A stretch of 64,000 nt of DNA, from NCBI RefSeq assembly GCF_002777745.1, contig NZ_MEIO01000062.1, forward strand, positions 62,001-126,000, in the 5' to 3' direction. A model generated the notes under the pieces. It had not been told where the DNA came from and did not search any database. It saw only the letters and a list, made by a program, of their open reading frames with translations. Shown here one piece after another: positions 1-9,569 of this stretch. The position numbers were made by a program, and so were the translations under genes. The DNA comes from Snodgrassella alvi. GTDB lineage: Bacteria; Pseudomonadota; Gammaproteobacteria; Burkholderiales; Neisseriaceae. The first letter of the stretch is position 1. Every line of letters begins with the position of its first letter.

Positions 1-29
1 AGCTGGTGGTAGAGTTTTACTCTAAATAA
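1..29 (+). CDS. rpsD: 30S ribosomal protein S4, 3' end only
   Basis: Codons from base 3 read LVVEFYSK followed by TAA at 27-29, the usual C-terminus of ribosomal protein S4. S4 is encoded directly upstream of rpoA in the alpha operon of beta- and gamma-proteobacteria, which supports the call. Only eight codons are present because the window cuts the gene. Confidence 0.85.
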
Positions 30-53
30 AGCTGGTTAAGTGAGGACAGTTAA

Positions 54-1040
54 ATGCAAAACACATCCGAATTCTTGAAGCCGCGTCAAATTGACGTGGA
101 CACCTTGTCTGCTACCCGTGCCAAAGTGTCTATGGAGCCTTTTGAACGTGGTTTCGGCCATACGTTGGGAAATGCTTTGCGTCGTATCTTACTGTCATCA
201 ATGAATGGTTATGCGTCGACAGAAGTAACGATTGAAGGCGTATTGCATGAGTACTCTACGCTTGACAGTGTGCAGGAGGATGTGGTTGATATCCTGCTTA
301 ATCTGAAAGGCGTAGTATTTAAGGTGCATGGTCGCACAGAAGTAACTTTAAGTCTGAAAAAATCAGGAGCTGGTGTTGTTACTGCTGCTGATATTGAGTT
401 ACCACATGATGTCGAAATTGTTAACCCTGATTACGTTATCTGCCATCTTTCTGAAGGTGGTAGTATCAATATGGAAATTAAGGTTGAACAAGGTCGAGGT
501 TATGAATCTGTGTCTGGACGTCGGAATAAAGACGACCACAAACGTATCGGCGCTATTCAACTAGATGCAAGCTTTTCGCCTATCAGTCGTGTCAGCTTTG
601 AAGTAGAACCTGCGCGCGTGGAACAACGCACTGATTTAGATCGTCTGGTTCTGGATATTGAAACTAATGGTGCTATCGATCCAGAGGAAGCGGTTCGCAG
701 TGCGGCCTGTATTTTAATTGACCAGATGTCAATTTTTGCAGATTTACAGGGCACGCCGGTTGCGGTGGTGGAAGAAAAAGAACCACCAATTGATCCGATT
801 TTGCTTCGTCCAGTTGATGATCTGGAGTTGACCGTTCGTTCAGCAAACTGCTTGAAAGCTGAAGATATTTACTATATTGGCGATTTGATTCAACGCACAG
901 AGACTGAATTATTGAAAACCCCTAATCTGGGTAGAAAATCTCTGAATGAAATCAAAGAAGTTTTAGCTTCTAAGGGTTTAACGTTGGGTTCAAAGCTTGA
1001 AGCTTGGCCACCGGCCAGCCTTGAAAAGCCACAAGTTTGA
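54..1040 (+). CDS. rpoA: RNA polymerase alpha subunit
   Basis: This is the alpha subunit of DNA-dependent RNA polymerase; its dimer seeds core enzyme assembly. At 328 residues it has the family's usual length. The N-terminal assembly domain (about 1-230) contains the conserved [17 protein letters not shown] stretch near residues 33-49. After a linker, the C-terminal domain (about 245-320) carries the [14 protein letters not shown] motif that contacts UP-element DNA and activators. It lies 24 bp after the end of rpsD and 18 bp before rplQ, the standard alpha-operon order, so it is co-transcribed with ribosomal protein genes. Nothing is unusual. Confidence 0.99.
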   Translation: MQNTSEFLKPRQIDVDTLSATRAKVSMEPFERGFGHTLGNALRRILLSSMNGYASTEVTIEGVLHEYSTLDSVQEDVVDILLNLKGVVFKVHGRTEVTLSLKKSGAGVVTAADIELPHDVEIVNPDYVICHLSEGGSINMEIKVEQGRGYESVSGRRNKDDHKRIGAIQLDASFSPISRVSFEVEPARVEQRTDLDRLVLDIETNGAIDPEEAVRSAACILIDQMSIFADLQGTPVAVVEEKEPPIDPILLRPVDDLELTVRSANCLKAEDIYYIGDLIQRTETELLKTPNLGRKSLNEIKEVLASKGLTLGSKLEAWPPASLEKPQV

Positions 1041-1058
1041 TGATTAAAGGATAATGAC

Positions 1059-1442
1059 ATGCGTCATCGTAATGGTAACCGCAAATTAAATCGCACAAGT
1101 AGTCATCGTGCTGCTATGTTGCGTAATATGGCCAATTCTTTGTTGACTCACGAAGCAATCGTAACTACTTTGCCTAAAGCAAAAGAGTTACGCCGCGTAG
1201 CTGAACCATTGATTACTTTGGGTAAAAAACCTTCATTGGCTAATCACCGTTTAGCTTTTGATCGTACACGTGATCGTGATGTTGTTGTAAAATTATTTAA
1301 TGAGTTAGGCCCGCGCTTTGCTAATCGTAATGGTGGCTATCTGCGCATCTTGAAATATGGTTTTCGTAAAGGTGATAATGCTCCACTAGCCTTAGTTGAG
1401 TTAGTTGAGAAAGCTCCTGAAACAGAAGTTGTAGCTGAGTAA
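1059..1442 (+). CDS. rplQ: 50S ribosomal protein L17
   Basis: Ribosomal protein L17 of the large subunit, 127 residues. The N-terminal [20 protein letters not shown] stretch is diagnostic for the family, as is the following [18 protein letters not shown] segment. It is the last gene of the alpha operon: a strong rho-independent terminator begins 12 bp after its stop codon. Spacing to rpoA is 18 bp with a GGATAA ribosome-binding region. Length is normal for the family. Confidence 0.99.
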   Translation: MRHRNGNRKLNRTSSHRAAMLRNMANSLLTHEAIVTTLPKAKELRRVAEPLITLGKKPSLANHRLAFDRTRDRDVVVKLFNELGPRFANRNGGYLRILKYGFRKGDNAPLALVELVEKAPETEVVAE

Positions 1443-1454
1443 TCAGACTTCACG

Positions 1455-1483
1455 AACAAGCCAGCCTTTTAGGCTGGCTTGTT
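1455..1483 (+). terminator. alpha-operon terminator
   Basis: A near-perfect hairpin with arms AACAAGCCAGCC and GGCTGGCTTGTT around a short TTTTA loop, followed by a T-rich stretch. It sits 12 bp after the rplQ stop, where the operon should end. Confidence 0.9.
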
Positions 1484-1958
1484 TCATTTTGATGTTTTGC
1501 CTTCAGTTTACTTAATAGCTTTGATAATTTTTTTCTTAATTTATATATTTGAAGATTAATTTGATAAGGTTAATTTACTAACTCTGTTACATACTGATAT
1601 GTAGTATACGCTTTCTATATTGAATTTAAGGCATTACATTTTCATTTGATAGTCAAAGCTTGTAATTTATATAGTATGGCTGCTGGTCTTTGATATTTAT
1701 GCTCTTTTACAGTAACTTTTAAAACACATATTTAGTTGTTATTAATTGCAGATGTTGGAAATTAGCTGATTTTTGACGTGAATTGAATTTTTTTCTTGAT
1801 TTTCTGTAAGATATTTTTGTTTGAATTAACAAAATTGTGTTTTTATCCAAGTTCTTAGCTTTTTAGAAGGCTATTTTTTGTTTTGAAAGCTGTTTGTAGT
1901 TTGTCTTCTGCGTATAATTGTTGTCGTTAAGTTGACCATTGTTATTAAAGGAGAAAGC
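1484..1958. other. AT-rich intergenic region
   Basis: About 475 bp without a supportable gene. It is very AT-rich, with many stops in all frames. It must contain the promoter of the small exported protein downstream, but no convincing -35/-10 pair was singled out. Confidence 0.6.
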
Positions 1959-2345
1959 ATGAAATATTTGCGTTTGGCTATATATAGTCTGATTTTTTTG
2001 ACTTCTTCATTTGCATGGGCTGGTCGTATTTTGCCTAACGATGTTCATATTGTTGTATTGAAGAATGCTAAAGGCCAGCAGGTAGTTTTAGGAACAGCCA
2101 AAAAAGCTTGGTTACGTACTTTGAGTCTGGGCTTGGTTAATGGTAATAAAACATTCCAGCTAAGTAAGGCTGTACGGGTGCATGATACTTATAATCGTTT
2201 TGTTACTTATAACAATTTGTACCGATTTAGAAATGTGCCAGTAGCTGTACGGTTTGATAGAACTAATAAGATTCAAGAAATTTGGATATTGACAGATGAG
2301 GAACAGGATGCATTAATTCGTCCGAATAATCCTCAGGTTGATTAA
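1959..2345 (+). CDS. small exported protein of unknown function
   Basis: I do not recognise this 128-residue protein. The start is placed at ATG 1959 because AAAGGAG lies just upstream and because the protein then begins with a clean signal peptide: MKYLRLAIY, a hydrophobic core, and a likely signal-peptidase I site after SSFAWA. The mature part is basic and rich in beta-forming residues ([35 protein letters not shown]), with no cysteine, so it is probably a soluble periplasmic protein. It ends 14 bp before miaB, so the two may be co-transcribed. An in-frame ATG 27 bp upstream would bury the signal peptide and is not preferred. Confidence 0.75.
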   Translation: MKYLRLAIYSLIFLTSSFAWAGRILPNDVHIVVLKNAKGQQVVLGTAKKAWLRTLSLGLVNGNKTFQLSKAVRVHDTYNRFVTYNNLYRFRNVPVAVRFDRTNKIQEIWILTDEEQDALIRPNNPQVD

Positions 2346-2359
2346 TATTGTTAGGTGTT

Positions 2360-3688
2360 ATGAAAAAAGTATTTATACGAACCTTTGGTTGTCAGATGAA
2401 TGAATATGACAGTGAAAAAATGCTGTCTGTACTGGCTGAAGGACAATCACTTGAACGCACTGATCGAGCTGAAGATGCAGATATAATTCTATTCAATACT
2501 TGCTCAGTTCGGGAAAAAGCTCAGGAAAAAGTATTCTCAGATTTAGGACGTATCAGGCCATTAAAAGCCAAAAATCCGGATCTGATTATCGGGGTTGGTG
2601 GCTGTGTTGCTTCACAGGAAGGCGAGGCAATTATTCAGCGCGCACCTTATGTCGATGTGGTGTTTGGTCCACAGACTTTACACCGGTTGCCTCAGATGAT
2701 TCTGGATAAGGAAACCAGTGGTCTGTCACAGGTAGACATCTCTTTTCCAGAAATTGAGAAATTTGATCATTTACCGCCGGCACGGGTTGAAGGCGGTGCA
2801 GCGTTTGTATCGATTATGGAAGGCTGCTCCAAGTATTGCAGTTTTTGTGTTGTACCTTATACCCGTGGTGAAGAGTTTTCACGTCCGCTGGAAGATGTAT
2901 TAACTGAAATAGCTGGTTTAGCGCAACAAGGGGTTAAGGAAATTAATCTTCTTGGGCAAAATGTGAATGCCTATCGCGGGGATATGGGTGATGGGGAAAT
3001 CTGCGATTTTGCTACTTTGTTACGCATAGTTCACGAGATCCCCGGCATTGAGCGCTTACGCTTTACCACTAGTCATCCACGTGAATTTTCTGATGCCATT
3101 ATCGAATGCTATCGCGATTTGCCGAAATTGGTATCGCATTTGCACCTGCCGGTTCAATCTGGTTCTGACCGTGTTTTAACAGCGATGAAGCGGGGTTATA
3201 CTGCATTAGAGTATAAGCATATTATTCGTAAATTGCGTGCTATCCGGCCGGATTTGTGTTTAAGCTCTGACTTCATTGTAGGATTTCCTGGAGAAACGGA
3301 ACGTGAGTTTGAGCAGACTTTGAAGCTGGTGCAGGACTTGGCTTTTGATTTGAGCTTTGTATTTATTTATAGTCCGCGTCCGGGTACGCCAGCAGCAAAT
3401 TTACCAGATGATACGCCACATGCTGAAAAAGTACGTCGTTTGGAAGCCTTGAATACGGTGATTGAGGCTGAAACAGCACGCATTAATCAATCTATGCTTG
3501 GTAGTGTGCAGCGTTGTCTGGTAGAGGGTGTATCAAAAAAGGATCCAGATCAACTACAAGCACGTACTGCGAATAATCGTGTAGTTAACTTTACAGGGCA
3601 TCCACGTTTGATTAATCAAATGGTAGAGCTGGAAATTACTGAAGCGCATACGTTTTCGTTGCGCGGAAAAATAGTTTTAGCTGAGTAA
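2360..3688 (+). CDS. miaB: tRNA-2-methylthio-N6-dimethylallyladenosine synthase
   Basis: MiaB adds the methylthio group to i6A37 of tRNAs reading UNN codons. It is a radical-SAM methylthiotransferase with two [4Fe-4S] clusters. The N-terminal UPF0004 domain starts with [13 protein letters not shown], and its cluster cysteines are at about residues 11, 47 and 81. The radical-SAM triad CxxxCxxC (CSKYCSFC) is at residues 156, 160 and 163, and a TRAM domain occupies roughly 375-440. ATG 2360 is chosen over a TTG 12 bp upstream because TTAGGTG is correctly spaced before it and family members begin [12 protein letters not shown]. Length (442) is typical. Confidence 0.97.
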   Translation: MKKVFIRTFGCQMNEYDSEKMLSVLAEGQSLERTDRAEDADIILFNTCSVREKAQEKVFSDLGRIRPLKAKNPDLIIGVGGCVASQEGEAIIQRAPYVDVVFGPQTLHRLPQMILDKETSGLSQVDISFPEIEKFDHLPPARVEGGAAFVSIMEGCSKYCSFCVVPYTRGEEFSRPLEDVLTEIAGLAQQGVKEINLLGQNVNAYRGDMGDGEICDFATLLRIVHEIPGIERLRFTTSHPREFSDAIIECYRDLPKLVSHLHLPVQSGSDRVLTAMKRGYTALEYKHIIRKLRAIRPDLCLSSDFIVGFPGETEREFEQTLKLVQDLAFDLSFVFIYSPRPGTPAANLPDDTPHAEKVRRLEALNTVIEAETARINQSMLGSVQRCLVEGVSKKDPDQLQARTANNRVVNFTGHPRLINQMVELEITEAHTFSLRGKIVLAE

Positions 3689-3827
3689 GTTACCAATCTG
3701 CAAAATAGAGGAAAAACGCTGCATTAATCCATTTGTCTGGATACAGAAATATGTACATATTAATACAGGTATAAAGGCTGTGCATGTTGTCGGATTTTGA
3801 TGCAATATTTATTTGAATTTTTATTGT

Positions 3828-3865
3828 CCGGTTATTGGTAAAGATTTTTTGCAATAACCGGTTTT
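3828..3865 (+). terminator. terminator between miaB and the purine permease
   Basis: A perfect 10-bp stem, CCGGTTATTG (3828-3837) with CAATAACCGG (3852-3861), has a 14-nt loop and is followed by TTTTAT. It ends only about 35 bp before the next start codon, so it could be a leader attenuator rather than a simple end-of-miaB terminator. I found no recognisable purine-riboswitch core upstream. Confidence 0.8.
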
Positions 3866-3899
3866 ATCTGGCCTTTTTTCGGTATTAAAAGGAATTGGC

Positions 3900-5213
3900 A
3901 TGAACCCAGCGGGTACTTCTTTTTTGGATCGTTTTTTTAAAATTAAAGAAAGTGGCAGCAGTGTGCGCACGGAGGTGTTAGCCGGCCTGACCACTTTTTT
4001 GGCAATGAGTTATATTTTGGTAGTTAATCCCACTATTCTCCAAGAAGCGGGTATGGATTTCGGTGCGGTTTTTGTGGCTACCTGTATTTCTGCTGCGTTT
4101 GCTTGCATGATGATGGGGCTGATAGCAAACTATCCGATTGCTCTGGCACCCGGAATGGGATTGAATGCTTATTTCACTTATGCTGTGGTAAAAGGGATGG
4201 GTATTCCGTGGCAGGTAGCATTGGGAGCGGTTTGTGTTTCCGGTATCATTTTTATTATTCTAAGTTTGTTTAAAGTGCGCGAGGCGATAGTTAATTCGCT
4301 ACCGAATTCTCTCAAATATTCTATTGGCGGCGGCATTGGTTTGTTTCTTGCCTTGGTGGCTCTAAAAAGTGCTGGTGTCGTGGTATCTAATCCAGCTACG
4401 CTGGTTAGTTTGGGCGATATCCATTCTCCTAAGGTGCTTTTGGCAATTGTTGGTTTCTGTCTGATTGTTGCTCTGGAACATTTTCGGGTGCGTGGCGGGA
4501 TCATTATTGGGATTTTGGTAATTACTGCTATTGCTTCGGTACTGGGAATCAATCAGTTTCAAGGTGTATTCGCTCCAGTTCCTTCGTTAGCTCCGACTTT
4601 TTTACAGCTAGACTTTCATGATTTATTTACCATGAGTCTGGTTAGTGTTATTTTTGTATTTTTCTTTGTGGATTTGTTTGACAGCACCGGTGTTCTGATT
4701 GGTGTTTCTGGTCGTGCAGGTTTACTGGTAGATGGTAAGCTACCACGAGTAAAAAAAGCGTTGCTGGCTGATTCGACGGCAATTGTGGTCGGTGCCGGCC
4801 TCGGTACTTCTTCTACAACTGCCTATGTGGAATCAGCAGCTGGAGCTGCTGTCGGTGGCCGCACAGGTTTGACCGCAGTAGTAGTTGGCATTTTGATGCT
4901 GGCAAGTCTATGGTTTTCTAAGCTGGCGGCTAGTGTTCCAGAGTATGCTACTGCTCCTGCATTGTTATATGTGGGGGTGCTGATGATGCGCAGTATGACG
5001 GAAATTGACTGGAAAGATGTTACTGAGGCTGCGCCGGCATTCTTTACTCTGATTTTTATGCCTTTTGCCTATTCTATTGCAGATGGTATTGCGATGGGCT
5101 TTATCAGTTACGCACTGATCAAATTGTTCTGTGGTAAGGTTAAAGAAGTATCTTACATGGTGTGGATTATTGCTATATTGTGGGCATTTAAATTGCTCTG
5201 GCTAGGGGCGTAA
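3900..5213 (+). CDS. NCS2-family purine (adenine/guanine/hypoxanthine) permease
   Basis: A 437-residue inner-membrane transporter of the AzgA-like branch of the NCS2 family, which takes up purine bases by proton symport. Family hallmarks are RTEVLAGLTTFLAMSYILVVNP at the N-terminus, APGMGLNAYFTY near residue 85, and VFFFVDLFDSTGVLIGVSGRAG near residue 255, followed by ADSTAIVVGAGLGTSSTTAYVESAAG. About 12-14 hydrophobic segments are visible. The substrate (hypoxanthine/guanine versus adenine) cannot be decided from sequence alone. It appears monocistronic, with terminator-like hairpins on both sides. Confidence 0.9.
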   Translation: MNPAGTSFLDRFFKIKESGSSVRTEVLAGLTTFLAMSYILVVNPTILQEAGMDFGAVFVATCISAAFACMMMGLIANYPIALAPGMGLNAYFTYAVVKGMGIPWQVALGAVCVSGIIFIILSLFKVREAIVNSLPNSLKYSIGGGIGLFLALVALKSAGVVVSNPATLVSLGDIHSPKVLLAIVGFCLIVALEHFRVRGGIIIGILVITAIASVLGINQFQGVFAPVPSLAPTFLQLDFHDLFTMSLVSVIFVFFFVDLFDSTGVLIGVSGRAGLLVDGKLPRVKKALLADSTAIVVGAGLGTSSTTAYVESAAGAAVGGRTGLTAVVVGILMLASLWFSKLAASVPEYATAPALLYVGVLMMRSMTEIDWKDVTEAAPAFFTLIFMPFAYSIADGIAMGFISYALIKLFCGKVKEVSYMVWIIAILWAFKLLWLGA

Positions 5214-5230
5214 GATAATCCGGTTTGTAA

Positions 5231-5253
5231 CAGGCAGCCGTTGCGGCTGCCTG
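5231..5253 (+). terminator. hairpin after the purine permease
   Basis: Perfect inverted repeat CAGGCAGCCG / CGGCTGCCTG with a three-base loop, 17 bp after the permease stop. The T-tract is poor. The arm resembles GGCTGCCTGAA-type DNA uptake words of some Neisseriaceae, which are often paired as terminators, but I saw no second copy in the window. Confidence 0.65.
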
Positions 5254-5338
5254 AATACTTTGGAGCTATATATTGTGGGCTGATGTGCCAATATATTGAG
5301 CCGAATGCAACTATTATATAAATGAAAAGGGAGAAATT

Positions 5339-5902
5339 ATGTCTTTAATTGATGAGATTATGGACTTTAATCAGAAATTTGTTGATGCTGAAGAGTATGA
5401 GCAGTTTTTTACGGACAAGTATCCAGAAAAGAATCTGGCCATTGTTTCCTGTATGGATGCACGAATTCTGGATTTGTTACCGCGTGCTCTGGGGCTGAAA
5501 AATGGAGATGCCAAGGTGATTCGTAATGCGGGTGCTTTGGTTACTCATCCGTGGGGTTCAGTGATGCGCTCATTGTTGGTGGCTGTATATGAGATGCATG
5601 TACATGAAATTATGGTGATCGGGCATTATGATTGTGGTATGCAGGAGTTACATGTTCCTGATATGCTTGATCGAATGCGTGCCCGGGGTGTCAGTGATGA
5701 GCGTCTTGAAATTCTGGAAAATGCTGGTGTAGATTTTCATAAGTGGCTCACCGATTTTGATAGTGTGGAAGATGCGATTATGCATTCGGTTAATATGATA
5801 CGAAAACACCCACTGATGCCTGGTGAGATTAAAGTACATGGTCTGGTCATTCACCCTATTACCGGTAAGCTGAATATTGTGGTTAATGGAAATAAAATAT
5901 GA
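5339..5902 (+). CDS. beta-class carbonic anhydrase
   Basis: Interconverts CO2 and bicarbonate in the cytoplasm. At 187 residues it belongs to the short beta-CA subclass. Zinc ligands are visible as Cys38 in SCMDAR, His96 and Cys99 in GHYDCGM, and the catalytic dyad is Asp40/Arg42. The RNAGALVTHPWGSVMRSL segment that shapes the active site is intact. A GGGAG ribosome-binding site precedes the ATG. The stop overlaps the nadD start (ATGA, 5899-5902), so the two are translationally coupled. Alternative annotations for the family (YvdA/CynT-like) do not change the predicted reaction. Confidence 0.92.
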   Translation: MSLIDEIMDFNQKFVDAEEYEQFFTDKYPEKNLAIVSCMDARILDLLPRALGLKNGDAKVIRNAGALVTHPWGSVMRSLLVAVYEMHVHEIMVIGHYDCGMQELHVPDMLDRMRARGVSDERLEILENAGVDFHKWLTDFDSVEDAIMHSVNMIRKHPLMPGEIKVHGLVIHPITGKLNIVVNGNKI

Positions 5903-6534
5903 AACGTATTGGTTTGTTTGGTGGTACTTTTGATCCGCCACACAATGGCCATATTCATATCGCGCAGGCTTTTGCTGATGAATTAAAGCTGGATAGTGTT
6001 ATTTTTATTCCAGCAGGTGATCCATACCATAAACAGGTTGCTACCCGTACTACAGCTGCACAACGTCTGGCTATGGTGGAGCAGACGATAGTCGTAGATG
6101 AACGCTTTAGTGTGTCTGATTGTGATGTGGCTCGCAATGGACCCACTTATACGATTGATACTGTATCTCTGTTTCGTCAGGTATTTGCGCAGGCACAGTT
6201 ATGGTGGTTACTGGGAATGGATTCATTGTTACAACTACCAGACTGGCATCGTTATCGGGCTTTATTGCAAAGTGTTAATCTGGCTATTGCTCAACGTGGC
6301 GGGCAGGGCTTAGCTGCTTTGCCGGTGGCATTACAGCAATGGTTGCCTGATGCATTAGCCAAAAATCTGACTACACCGGACGGTAATGATGGCGGACGCG
6401 CGGTGTTATTGCAGGCGTCTTTTTTACCGGTAAGTTCGACTGATATTCGTGTGCAATGGTCGAAGGGCAATCATGATGACGTGCCGGCTGGTGTGGCGGA
6501 ATATATCGACCGCGAACACCTTTATCAGGCATAA
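5899..6534 (+). CDS. nadD: nicotinate-nucleotide adenylyltransferase
   Basis: Adenylates nicotinate mononucleotide to deamido-NAD, the shared step of NAD synthesis. The 211-residue protein opens with the nucleotidyltransferase motif GLFGGTFDPPHNGHIHIA (HxGH type) and ends with SSTDIRVQWSKG, the second ATP-binding SSTxIR motif. The central WWLLGMDSLLQLPDWHRYRAL is a NadD signature. It overlaps the carbonic anhydrase gene by 4 bp and is followed 62 bp later by rsfS, the common nadD-rsfS-rlmH grouping. Confidence 0.97.
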   Translation: MKRIGLFGGTFDPPHNGHIHIAQAFADELKLDSVIFIPAGDPYHKQVATRTTAAQRLAMVEQTIVVDERFSVSDCDVARNGPTYTIDTVSLFRQVFAQAQLWWLLGMDSLLQLPDWHRYRALLQSVNLAIAQRGGQGLAALPVALQQWLPDALAKNLTTPDGNDGGRAVLLQASFLPVSSTDIRVQWSKGNHDDVPAGVAEYIDREHLYQA

Positions 6535-6596
6535 TTTGCATATTATAAGGTGTTTCTGAGCAGGAAATGCTTTCAACTCAATAGGATATTTACTGT

Positions 6597-6986
6597 ATGG
6601 ATGAAAATCTTATCGCTCAATGGGACAATATGGTAGCCATTAGCGTTAATGCACTTGAAGATGTTAAAGGTAAGGACATTATTGTATTGGATACATCGGC
6701 ACAAACTTCGCTGTTCTCCCGGATGATTATTGCCAGTGGTGACAGTACGCGTCAGGTAAAGGCGCTGGCAAATAATGTTGCTGTAGATTTAAAAGAGGCT
6801 GGTTACGAAATTATTAGCACGGAAGGCCTTGATAGTGGTGAATGGGCACTGGTTGATGCTGGTGATCTGGTTGTACATGTGATGCAGCCTGCGGTGCGTG
6901 ACTATTATGATATTGAAGCTTTATGGGGCGGAGAAAAGCCTTCTTTTCATGCAGGTGCGGCTAAACCATGGCAAGCAGCAGATTGA
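6597..6986 (+). CDS. rsfS: ribosomal silencing factor RsfS
   Basis: Binds L14 on the 50S subunit and blocks subunit joining during slow growth. The 129-residue protein carries the family pattern ALEDVKGKDIIVLDTS, then FSRMIIASGDSTRQVKALANNV and WALVDAGDLVVHVMQPAVRDYYDIEALWG. The position between nadD and rlmH is the classical one. An AATAGGATA stretch precedes the start. No unusual features. Confidence 0.97.
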   Translation: MDENLIAQWDNMVAISVNALEDVKGKDIIVLDTSAQTSLFSRMIIASGDSTRQVKALANNVAVDLKEAGYEIISTEGLDSGEWALVDAGDLVVHVMQPAVRDYYDIEALWGGEKPSFHAGAAKPWQAAD

Positions 6987-7018
6987 TGTTTGCTGGATGC
7001 TACATTTATTGGAATTGA

Positions 7019-7489
7019 ATGAATATTACAGTACTGGCGGTGGGAACGAAAATGCCGCAATGGGTGGATTATGCGGTGGCCGATTATAGTAAAAGGTTTG
7101 GCCGTGAGATTCAGTTTCAGCTCAGGGAAATCAAACCGGAAAAACGCGGTGCGGGTGTTAATGCGGCACAGGCAATGGCAGCTGAAGAGGAACGTATTGT
7201 TGCAGCAATTCCACCACATAGTTATCTAATTGTACTGGATGAACGTGGGAAAGCACCAACGTCCATGGAGCTGGCGGACTGGTTAAAAAAATGGCAGCAG
7301 CAGGGGGATAATCTGTGTTTTGTTATTGGTGGTGCTGATGGGATGACTGCGAGTTTAAAACAGCGGGCAAATCTGTTAGTACGCCTTTCCAGTCTGACTT
7401 TACCACATGGGATGGTACGTGTACTGTTAACTGAACAGCTTTATCGTGCTCAGTCGATTTTACATAATCATCCGTATCATCGTGAGTAA
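7019..7489 (+). CDS. rlmH: 23S rRNA pseudouridine-1915 N3-methyltransferase
   Basis: SPOUT-class methyltransferase that methylates pseudouridine 1915 in helix 69 of 23S rRNA. Length 156 is standard. N-terminal MNITVLAVGTKMPQWVD and C-terminal FVIGGADGMTASLKQRAN plus LLTEQLYRAQSILHNHPYHRE are diagnostic; the latter forms the trefoil-knot SAM pocket. It follows rsfS by 32 bp and probably ends the carbonic anhydrase-nadD-rsfS-rlmH operon. Confidence 0.98.
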   Translation: MNITVLAVGTKMPQWVDYAVADYSKRFGREIQFQLREIKPEKRGAGVNAAQAMAAEEERIVAAIPPHSYLIVLDERGKAPTSMELADWLKKWQQQGDNLCFVIGGADGMTASLKQRANLLVRLSSLTLPHGMVRVLLTEQLYRAQSILHNHPYHRE

Positions 7490-7578
7490 TCCTGATGAGA
7501 AACAGATAATTTGAATGCATGTCTTAACAACCATGATGTATCCAAATTATTTTAATTGTTCAGGATATAAATAATTTC

Positions 7579-7625
7579 TTGACATAGAAAGAATACCCCT
7601 GTATAGGGGTATGCTAGTATATAAT
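7579..7625 (+). promoter_or_regulatory. candidate dxs promoter
   Basis: A consensus TTGACA (7579-7584) is followed by an extended -10-like TG-C-TAGTAT (7612-7620) and TATAAT (7620-7625). Spacing from TTGACA to either -10 is too long for a standard promoter. I therefore favour the extended -10 element with an operator over its -35 region. The predicted start lies about 65 bp before dxs. Confidence 0.45.
7593..7612. promoter_or_regulatory. CsoR/FrmR-type palindromic operator
   Basis: Perfect palindrome ATACCCCT-GTAT-AGGGGTAT. G/C tracts flanked by TA, as in TACCCC...GGGGTA, are what CsoR-family (DUF156) copper or formaldehyde repressors bind. It sits inside the candidate dxs promoter. No CsoR-family gene is in the window. 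A MerR-type site is less likely because the spacing to a -10 box does not fit 19-20 bp. Confidence 0.5.
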
Positions 7626-7691
7626 TACTTTGCACTTCGTTTGGCAGGCATATGACCTGTTATCTACATTAATAATAAGTAAAGTCTGATT

Positions 7692-9569
7692 ATGAATCCT
7701 ACCCCTCTACTTGATGCTATTGATTTACCACAGGATGTGCGCCGTTTGCAAAAGAACCAGTTACCTCAGCTGGTAAATGAGTTACGCGCTTATTTACTGG
7801 AATCAGTGAGCAAAACGGGAGGGCACTTTGCCAGTAATCTGGGTGCGGTTGAGTTAACAGTTGCCTTGCACTATGTATATCACACTCCGCAAGATCATCT
7901 GATCTGGGACGTAGGGCATCAGAGTTATCCGCATAAAATCCTGACCGGACGTAAAAGACGTATGGCCACTATGCGGCAATGTGGTGGGCTGGCCGGTTTT
8001 CCCAAACGTAGCGAGTCGGAATATGATGTGTTTGGTGTTGGTCATTCTTCTACATCGATTGGTGCTGCACTAGGCATGGCAGTGGCCGATAAATTACAGC
8101 ATAAAACCAACCGTAATGTTGCTATTATTGGTGATGGTGCAATGACAGCGGGACAGGCATTTGAAGCATTAAATAATGCCGGTGATATGGATATTGATTT
8201 GCTGGTTATTCTTAATGACAATGAGATGTCTATTTCTCCGAATGTCGGTGCTTTACCTAAGTATCTGGCAAAAAACCCTTTGCATGATGTTAAAGGGCTG
8301 GTGAAATCAATTAAGCATAAATCAGAAAAGGTATTAGGTCTGGTGCCGGGTGCTCTAGATGTGGCGCAGCGAGTGGAAAATAAAATCAAAGGTTTGATTG
8401 AAGAAAGTACCAGTTCTGAAACGCTGTCATTATTCGATAATTTCGGTTTTACTTATTCAGGGCCGATTGATGGGCATGATGTCATTCAACTAGTAGACGT
8501 GCTTCAGGAAATGCGTAACCGTAAAGGGCCGCAATTGTTGCACATCATTACTAAAAAAGGTCATGGTTATAAACTGGCAGAAAATGACCCGGTTACCTTT
8601 CATGCCGTTAGTGCTTTTGATCCGCAGCAGGGTTTGTGTTCGCCTGCGACAACGACTAAACCTACTTACACACAGATCTTTGGTCAATGGATAATAGATC
8701 AGGCAGCAGTAGATCAAAATTTATTGGCGATTACGCCCGCCATGCGTGAGGGTAGTGGTCTGGTAGAATTTGCCCAGCGATATCCGACACGTTATTTTGA
8801 TGTCGGCATTGCAGAGCAACATGCAGTAACTTTTGCTGCTGGATTGGCTTGTGAGCAGATGAAACCGGTGGTAGCTATTTACTCCACTTTCCTGCAACGA
8901 GCTTATGATCAGTTGATTCATGATGTGGCTTTACAAAATTTGCCGGTTTTGTTTGCAATCGACCGCGGCGGAATTGTTGGTGCAGATGGCCCAACACATG
9001 CAGGTGTTTATGATTTGAGTTATCTGCGCTGTGTACCTAATCTGGTAATTGCAGTGCCCAGTGATGAGCGAGAGTGCCGTTTGTTGTTATCAAGCTGCTA
9101 TCAGCTTAATCAACCTGCGGCAGTGCGTTATCCTCGTGGTATAGGTACAGGTGTAGATGCGGGAACTGATTTGGCCACTGTAAAAATTGGCAAGGGAGTA
9201 CTGCGTCGTCAGGGAGGTAAAATTGCTTTGATAGCATTTGGCAGTATGGTGCAACCAGCCCTTACTGTAGCTAATGCAATTGATGCTACTGTAGCAGACA
9301 TGCGCTTTGTCAAGCCACTGGATACAGAATTATTACTACAGCTAGCTGCAGAACATGACTATTTAGTTACGCTTGAAGAAAACAGCAAGATTGGTGGTGC
9401 AGGAAGTGCTGTCCTTGAAGTACTGGCACAGCATAACCAGAACAAACCGGTATTGACATTGGGGATACCTGATATAGTTACTGAACATGGTGACACAACA
9501 CGACTACTTGATCAAATCGGATTAAGTCCTGAAAAAATTCAACAACATATTCTTCAATGGATAGCGTAG
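7692..9569 (+). CDS. dxs: 1-deoxy-D-xylulose-5-phosphate synthase
   Basis: First enzyme of the MEP isoprenoid pathway: it condenses pyruvate and glyceraldehyde 3-phosphate using thiamine diphosphate and also feeds thiamine and pyridoxal synthesis. At 625 residues it is full length. The TPP/Mg motif starts at [20 protein letters not shown] (about 152), the transketolase-like domain carries [18 protein letters not shown] with the catalytic Glu (about 375), and [15 protein letters not shown] follows. The C-terminal domain is complete. It appears monocistronic, with an unusual palindrome in its upstream region that may make expression metal- or aldehyde-responsive (inference). Confidence 0.97.
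   Translation: MNPTPLLDAIDLPQDVRRLQKNQLPQLVNELRAYLLESVSKTGGHFASNLGAVELTVALHYVYHTPQDHLIWDVGHQSYPHKILTGRKRRMATMRQCGGLAGFPKRSESEYDVFGVGHSSTSIGAALGMAVADKLQHKTNRNVAIIGDGAMTAGQAFEALNNAGDMDIDLLVILNDNEMSISPNVGALPKYLAKNPLHDVKGLVKSIKHKSEKVLGLVPGALDVAQRVENKIKGLIEESTSSETLSLFDNFGFTYSGPIDGHDVIQLVDVLQEMRNRKGPQLLHIITKKGHGYKLAENDPVTFHAVSAFDPQQGLCSPATTTKPTYTQIFGQWIIDQAAVDQNLLAITPAMREGSGLVEFAQRYPTRYFDVGIAEQHAVTFAAGLACEQMKPVVAIYSTFLQRAYDQLIHDVALQNLPVLFAIDRGGIVGADGPTHAGVYDLSYLRCVPNLVIAVPSDERECRLLLSSCYQLNQPAAVRYPRGIGTGVDAGTDLATVKIGKGVLRRQGGKIALIAFGSMVQPALTVANAIDATVADMRFVKPLDTELLLQLAAEHDYLVTLEENSKIGGAGSAVLEVLAQHNQNKPVLTLGIPDIVTEHGDTTRLLDQIGLSPEKIQQHILQWIA

Noticed and set aside
3689-3899. Purine riboswitch upstream of the NCS2 permease
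   Set aside because: A terminator hairpin is close to the start codon, but the conserved purine-aptamer loops and core are not found.
4178-4552. 124-codon minus-strand frame inside the purine permease gene
   Set aside because: Mirror frame of a membrane-protein gene; no signals and no plausible protein.
5231-5255. GGCTGCCTGAA resembling a Neisseriaceae DNA uptake sequence
   Set aside because: Only one (paired) occurrence was noticed in 64 kb, so it cannot be called an uptake signal; kept as a terminator hairpin.
7579-7609. MerR-type promoter reading of the dxs upstream palindrome
   Set aside because: No -10 box at the 19-20 bp distance from TTGACA that MerR-family promoters need.
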